9,668 nucleotides of DNA from an uncultured Sulfurovum sp. (GTDB taxonomy: Bacteria > Campylobacterota > Campylobacteria > Campylobacterales > Sulfurovaceae): positions 1 to 9,668 of the forward strand of contig CAMZNQ010000184.1 in the NCBI GenBank assembly GCA_947313765.1, read 5' to 3'. Below, in pieces: positions 6,144 through 9,668 of the stretch. The notes below the pieces were generated by a model. The model saw only the letters and a list, made by a program, of their open reading frames with translations. It had not been told where the DNA came from and made no database searches. Both the position numbers and the translations under genes were made by a program. Every line of letters begins with the position of its first letter. Within the stretch, counting starts at the first letter, position 1.

Positions 6144-6149
6144 ATTATA
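6144..6149 (-). promoter_or_regulatory. Minus-strand -10 box upstream of the structured element
   Basis: A perfect TATAAT on the minus strand shares TTAGATATAAT with the rodA-proximal box (5999-6009) and the 10-mer GATATAATTC with the helicase promoter (7548-7539). The predicted start (about 6137-6139) coincides with the edge of the 17-bp inverted repeat. It could drive a small RNA or a long rodA leader of about 170 nt. Confidence 0.5.
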
Positions 6150-6169
6150 TCTAAATCAGATAAAATTAC

Positions 6170-6214
6170 TCTTAATTAGAATTGTATTATCAACTTTTTT
6201 TATCTTAATTAGAA
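6170..6214. repeat. 12-bp direct repeat overlapping the helicase stop codon
   Basis: TCTTAATTAGAA is present exactly twice, at 6170-6181 and 6203-6214; the second copy spans the helicase stop codon (6209-6211). The intervening 21 bp contain a run of seven T (6195-6201). On the plus strand a weak AT hairpin (GATAA 6159-6163 with TTATC 6187-6191, AATT 6164-6167 with AATT 6180-6183) precedes that T-run, which would suit a plus-strand terminator. On the minus strand no terminator for the helicase gene is evident. Confidence 0.4.
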
Positions 6215-7516
6215 GTGACGCTTATTTCTTGGACTTTTAGAGGTTGATTTTCTATTTTTTGTACTATTTTTAGAATCAAATTTATCTTTTCCCATCATCT
6301 TTTCTGCCAACTCTTTTGCTTTTTTAAGATTTACTCCTCTCTTTTTATCTTTTTTCTTAGATTCAATATCTATCTCAAAGTTAAACCCCTCTGTTGTTAT
6401 TACATCTAATTTTTTATTGATTAACTCCTCTATCTCTTTTAGCCTATTTAACTCTTTTTTACAAACAAGAGAGAGAGCTTCTCCCACCTTTCCTGCACGT
6501 CCTGTTCTTCCAACTCTATGAATATAATCCTCACTCTTAATAGGCAGTTCAAAATTGATAACGTATGGTAAATCTATAATATCAATACCTCTTCCTGCAA
6601 CATCTGTTGCTACTAGTACAGATATATCTCCATTTTTAAACTTTTTAAGTGCCTCTTCTCTCATACTTTGACTCTTATCTCCATGAATGGCAGAGGCTTT
6701 TACTTTATCATTTCGTAGGGATTCTACAATCTTATCTGCTTGAAATTTGGTATTGGTAAATAGTAAAACTCGATTCCATTTATTTAGACGAACAATAGTA
6801 GAGAGTAGGGGAATCTTCTCCTCCTCTTTAACATAGTTTACTTTCTGTTTTATCTGTTTTGAAGATAGATTTGATTTATCTATCTCAACTGTAATTGGAT
6901 TTATGAGAAATGATTTTGCCAAACTTCTAATAGATTTAGGAAAGGTAGCTGAAAACATAACCGATTGTCTCTCTTTTGGTAGTTGAGATAGAATCTCTCT
7001 AATCTCATCAATAAACCCCATCTCCAGCATTTTGTCTGCTTCATCTAAAACAACCATCTTGACCTCTACAAGATTCAAAGAACCATTTTTTATGTGGTCT
7101 AAAACTCTAGCTGTTGTTCCTACTGCTATGTTTGCTCCTGCTCTTATTGCAGATACTTGTGAACCTAGTTTAATCCCACCATAGAGTGCTACAGATTTAT
7201 GAGTAAAGTTCTCTCCATAAAGTTCTATTTTTTTATGAATTTGAATCACTAACTCGCGAGTAGGGGCAAGAATTAGAGCTTTGATTTTATATCGTTCATC
7301 TCCTGTTCTTTTTATATTCTCTTCTTCTATATTTTCTAGTAAAGGAAATACAAATGAAGCTGTTTTCCCTGTTCCTGTTTGAGATGTAGCAACTATGTCT
7401 TTTCTATTTAATAGTAAGGGAATAGATTTTTGTTGAATTTCAGAAGGCTTGGTATAGCCCAAGCTCTCTATGGTTTTTAGCAGTTTTGGACTTAGATTTA
7501 GGGCTTTGAATGACAA
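6209..7516 (-). CDS. DEAD-box ATP-dependent RNA helicase (RhlE/CsdA-like)
   Basis: A 435-residue cytoplasmic RNA helicase, of a group that unwinds structured RNA in ribosome assembly, mRNA decay or cold adaptation. The motifs are complete and in order: Q motif F3 with GYTKPSEIQ (20-28), I TSQTGTGKT (44-52), Ia PTRELV (85-90), GG (113-114), II DEAD (158-161), III SAT (189-191), IV LLFTNT (251-256), V TDVAGRGID (304-312) and VI HRVGRTGRAG (333-342). Motif Ib reads GTTAR (133-137) rather than the common TPGR. The C-terminal tail (386-435) is very basic, rich in Lys, Arg and Ser, as in RhlE-type helicases, and probably binds RNA. The start is TTG at 7516-7514: AAGGAG lies 6 nt upstream and no in-frame ATG occurs before residue 163. 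The subfamily is unsettled, so I give no symbol. Confidence 0.9.
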   Translation of the reverse strand: MSFKALNLSPKLLKTIESLGYTKPSEIQQKSIPLLLNRKDIVATSQTGTGKTASFVFPLLENIEEENIKRTGDERYKIKALILAPTRELVIQIHKKIELYGENFTHKSVALYGGIKLGSQVSAIRAGANIAVGTTARVLDHIKNGSLNLVEVKMVVLDEADKMLEMGFIDEIREILSQLPKERQSVMFSATFPKSIRSLAKSFLINPITVEIDKSNLSSKQIKQKVNYVKEEEKIPLLSTIVRLNKWNRVLLFTNTKFQADKIVESLRNDKVKASAIHGDKSQSMREEALKKFKNGDISVLVATDVAGRGIDIIDLPYVINFELPIKSEDYIHRVGRTGRAGKVGEALSLVCKKELNRLKEIEELINKKLDVITTEGFNFEIDIESKKKDKKRGVNLKKAKELAEKMMGKDKFDSKNSTKNRKSTSKSPRNKRHF

Positions 7517-7540
7517 TGTAACTCCTTGAAATAATATAGA

Positions 7541-7546
7541 ATTATA
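7541..7546 (-). promoter_or_regulatory. Extended -10 promoter of the helicase gene
   Basis: The minus strand reads TGATATAAT, a perfect -10 hexamer with the TGn extension, 25 bp before the TTG start. Transcription would begin near 7534, leaving a leader of about 18 nt that contains AAGGAG (7527-7522). No -35 box is needed or seen. Confidence 0.6.
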
Positions 7547-7563
7547 TCACATTATTATTTTGC

Positions 7564-7569
7564 TATAAT
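7564..7569 (+). promoter_or_regulatory. Extended -10 promoter of the oligopeptidase gene
   Basis: TGCTATAAT (7561-7569) is a perfect extended -10 element. It ends 28 bp before the ATG at 7598, giving a leader of about 20 nt with AGGA at 7588-7591 as ribosome binding site (6 nt spacing). It lies back to back with the helicase promoter, 17 bp between the two hexamers. Confidence 0.65.
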
Positions 7570-7597
7570 TCAACAACAAAATAATATAGGATAAAAT

Positions 7598-9550
7598 ATG
7601 TCATTTCAAGAGTTTAAGATAGATAATTTAGAAGAGTTTCCAAAAGAGTTAGAGAAGTTACTCCAAAATCAGTTAGATAGAGTAGATGCCATTACAAATA
7701 GTAGTGATAGCAGTTATGAGCTAGTCTTAAAACCACTACAAGATATGGATGAGGAGCTAGATAGCTTTTTTACACCACTTTCACATCTAAATTCAGTAGA
7801 AAACTCAAAAGATACACAAAAAGCATACGAGGAGTCTCTACCTCAACTCTCTAAATTTTCTAGTAAGATTTCTCAAAATGAGAAGCTTTTTAAAAAAATC
7901 AAAGATATAACTTCAACAGATTTAGAGGCTAAAAAGGTTATTGAAAATGAGATTAGAGGATTTGTTCTATCGGGTGCAGATTTAGGAGAAGAAGATAAGG
8001 CTAAGTTGGAGAAGATTCAATTACGACTTAGTGAGCTGGGAAACAACTTCTCTCAAAACCTTTTAGATGCAACTAATGATTTTGAGATGATTGTTGAAGA
8101 TGAAAAAGATGTATCAGAGATTCCTGAAAGTGATTTAGCACAAGCTAGAACTACAATTGATGGGAAAGAGGTCTATAAATTTACGCTTCAGATACCATCA
8201 TATCTAGCATATATGACATACGGAACAAATCGTGAATATCGTAAAGAGATTTCAAAGGCTTACTCTTCAAGAGCGCCTCAAAATTCAGAGGTAATTGATG
8301 AACTGCTAGAGTTACGACAGAAAAAAGCAAATCTTTTAGGTTTTAAGAGTTTTGCCGAGTACTCATTGGCAACTAAAGATGCACCTTCTACTGATGATGT
8401 CATAGGGTTTTTAGAAGAGTTGGCAGATAAAGCACTTCCAGAAGCTAAAGAGGAGTTGGAGGAGTTAAAAGAGTTTGCTTTAAGAGTAGATGGTATAGAG
8501 GATTTACAAGGGTATGATGTAGCATACTACTCTGAAAAGTTAAAAAAAGAGAAGTTTGATTTTGATGATAGTATGACAAAACCATATTTTGAACAGTCAA
8601 AAGTTCTAAGAGGATTACTCGATATTGTCTCTGAACTCTTCTTGGTAGAGTTTAAATCGGTAGAGGTAGATGTTTGGAATGATAAGGTAAAAACTTTTGA
8701 TATATATAAAAAAGGTAATCTATCTGGACGAATATATTTTGACCTAGAGGCAAGAAAAGAGAAGAGAGGTGGGGCATGGATGCACGACTGGGAGACACAC
8801 TTTGTTGATTCTAAAGGGGTAAAACATCTTCCAACTGCTTTTGTAGTGTGTAACTTCTCCCCCTCAACCGATGAAAATCCTAGTCTATTGCGTCATGATG
8901 ATGTTGTAACACTATTCCACGAGATGGGTCATGCAATTCATCATCTATTTGGAGAGTCTAATGAGCGTTCAGTTTCAGGAATCAATGGTGTAGCATGGGA
9001 TGTTGTTGAGTTTCCATCACAATTTTTAGAGGCTTTTGCTTATGAAAAACCTATTTTGAAACGTTTTGCTTTTCATTATGAGACCAATGAACCTATGAGT
9101 GAAGAGCTTTTAGATAAGATTAAAGATACTAAAAACTATCAAGCCTCTTTGGGGATTTTAAGACAAGTTGAGTTCTCTCTATTTGATTTTAGATTGCACA
9201 TGAAACTACATAGAGGAGATGAGGTTCAAGATCTTTTAGATGGAATTCGTAAAAAAACATCTCTTCTATTTGTACCAAAATACAATAAGTTTCAAAATGG
9301 TTTTGCCCACATCTTTGCAGGTGGATACTCTGCTGGTTACTACTCCTACAAGTGGGCAGAAGTTCTTAGTGCAGATGCCTTTTATGCTTGTATTGATGAG
9401 AGTGGTTTTAACCAAAAAAGAGCAGAGGGTTATCATGAGTATATTTTAAGAAGAGGTGGTTCAGAAGAGATGAGTGAGCTATATATAAAATGGTTAGGGA
9501 GAGAACCAAAAGTTGAGAGTCTATTGAAGTTGTATGGGATTGAGGGGTAG
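7598..9550 (+). CDS. prlC: M3-family zinc metallopeptidase, oligopeptidase A type
   Basis: A 650-residue cytoplasmic oligopeptidase of family M3 (oligopeptidase A/Dcp/thimet group), which trims short peptides, including degraded signal peptides, released by other proteases. The zinc site is FHEMGHAIHHLF (440-451), with His441 and His445 as ligands and Glu442 as catalytic base. The third ligand is Glu471 in VEFPSQFLE, 26 residues after the second His, as in thimet oligopeptidase. The conserved substrate loop FAHIFAGGYSAGYYSYKWAE (569-588) follows, then a C-terminal helical region ending KVESLLKLYGIEG. The helical N-terminal half lacks a signal peptide. Length is close to E. coli OpdA/PrlC (about 680), and the EFPSQ and AGYYSYKW motifs favour OpdA/Dcp over PepF. 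The ATG is supported by AGGA 6 nt upstream and an extended -10 promoter. Dcp, a dipeptidase of the same family, is the main alternative. Confidence 0.88.
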   Translation: MSFQEFKIDNLEEFPKELEKLLQNQLDRVDAITNSSDSSYELVLKPLQDMDEELDSFFTPLSHLNSVENSKDTQKAYEESLPQLSKFSSKISQNEKLFKKIKDITSTDLEAKKVIENEIRGFVLSGADLGEEDKAKLEKIQLRLSELGNNFSQNLLDATNDFEMIVEDEKDVSEIPESDLAQARTTIDGKEVYKFTLQIPSYLAYMTYGTNREYRKEISKAYSSRAPQNSEVIDELLELRQKKANLLGFKSFAEYSLATKDAPSTDDVIGFLEELADKALPEAKEELEELKEFALRVDGIEDLQGYDVAYYSEKLKKEKFDFDDSMTKPYFEQSKVLRGLLDIVSELFLVEFKSVEVDVWNDKVKTFDIYKKGNLSGRIYFDLEARKEKRGGAWMHDWETHFVDSKGVKHLPTAFVVCNFSPSTDENPSLLRHDDVVTLFHEMGHAIHHLFGESNERSVSGINGVAWDVVEFPSQFLEAFAYEKPILKRFAFHYETNEPMSEELLDKIKDTKNYQASLGILRQVEFSLFDFRLHMKLHRGDEVQDLLDGIRKKTSLLFVPKYNKFQNGFAHIFAGGYSAGYYSYKWAEVLSADAFYACIDESGFNQKRAEGYHEYILRRGGSEEMSELYIKWLGREPKVESLLKLYGIEG

Positions 9551-9598
9551 TTCACGTTACAATAGCTCTGTTTTGTGCTTGTTTTTGGCTTGGAACGT

Positions 9599-9668
9599 GT
9601 AGGTCGGGGTATCCTACCCCGACGGTTGCAAATTTAATTTTAATTGTCGGGGTGAGGATACCCCGACC
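9599..9668. repeat. REP/BIME-like pair of inverted GC-rich palindromes (cut by window end)
   Basis: The first unit starts GTAG (9599-9602) followed by a perfect 9-bp hairpin, GTCGGGGTA (9603-9611) and TACCCCGAC (9615-9623), with loop TCC. After a 22-bp AT-rich spacer the second unit has GTCGGGGT (9646-9653) and ACCCCGAC (9660-9667) with loop GAGGAT, and ends in CC at the window edge. Reversed and complemented, the second unit equals the first except for one extra base, so the two are head-to-head inverted copies. A GTAG head plus imperfect palindrome, in inverted pairs between genes, is the form of REP/BIME elements mobilised by REP-associated tyrosine transposases. The very high GC contrasts with the host sequence. 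It could also serve to stop transcription or protect the 3' end of the oligopeptidase message. No transposase is in the window. Confidence 0.75.

Larger units (their letters stand above)
7530..7589. repeat. 10-bp direct repeats bracketing the divergent promoters
   Basis: AATAATATAG occurs at 7530-7539 and 7580-7589, just outside the two back-to-back -10 boxes. A perfect 8-bp inverted repeat GAATTATA (7539-7546) and TATAATTC (7564-7571) is formed by the boxes themselves. The arrangement is symmetrical enough that a shared regulator is possible, but AT-rich composition makes chance a real alternative. Confidence 0.35.

Noticed and set aside
9240..9449. 69-codon plus-strand frame within the oligopeptidase gene
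   Set aside because: Out-of-frame overlap with the conserved GGYSAGYY region of the peptidase; no ribosome binding site.
9553..9599. CACGTT/AACGTG inverted repeat after the oligopeptidase stop
   Set aside because: Only 6 bp with a 35-nt loop and no T-run; not convincing as a terminator.

Overview
The window reads as chromosomal DNA from a low-GC member of the Campylobacterota (formerly Epsilonproteobacteria), plausibly a free-living sulfur-metabolising lineage. The grounds are the strongly AT-rich codon use, promoters made of a TATAAT -10 box with no recognisable -35 box, a RodA whose loop motif (EEATQTQLKFLP...SSTDFIFAYLGERLGF) looks campylobacterotal, and a sulfur-type YeeE/YedE transporter. 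This is inference from protein style; no rRNA is present to settle it. There is no prophage, CRISPR array or intact transposase here.

Layout. Positions 1-296 hold the 3' end of purU (formyltetrahydrofolate deformylase). From 398 to 1581 lie two overlapping YeeE/YedE genes, which look like the two halves of a thiosulfate/sulfur-compound permease. From 1623 to 4530 lies an overlapping gene pair, a four-helix membrane protein of the DUF2868 type followed by a GTPase with a DUF3482-type C-terminus. This pair is conserved in proteobacteria but has no established function, and it is the best candidate for an undescribed system. A 200-bp spacer with small repeats separates it from a minus-strand block: tRNA-Met(CAU), rodA (cell elongation), a structured intergenic element, and a DEAD-box RNA helicase with a TTG start. 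A compact 81-bp divergent promoter region separates the helicase from an M3-family oligopeptidase (prlC-like) on the plus strand. The window ends inside a GC-rich pair of inverted palindromes that look like REP/BIME elements.

The most interesting non-coding signal is the helicase-rodA spacer (5966-6208). It holds a 17-bp inverted repeat (one bulge) closing about 80 nt, an inner 10-bp hairpin, and an exposed perfect anti-Shine-Dalgarno string on the minus strand (a perfect Shine-Dalgarno plus nine-codon ORF on the plus strand). It sits just downstream of a minus-strand TATAAT box whose 11-bp core is repeated at the rodA-proximal promoter. It is either a small RNA, a regulatory leader of rodA, or a small inverted-repeat element.

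The genes do not form one pathway. They are housekeeping functions (one-carbon/purine metabolism, cell wall elongation, RNA remodelling, peptide turnover) interspersed with a sulfur transporter and the membrane-GTPase pair.
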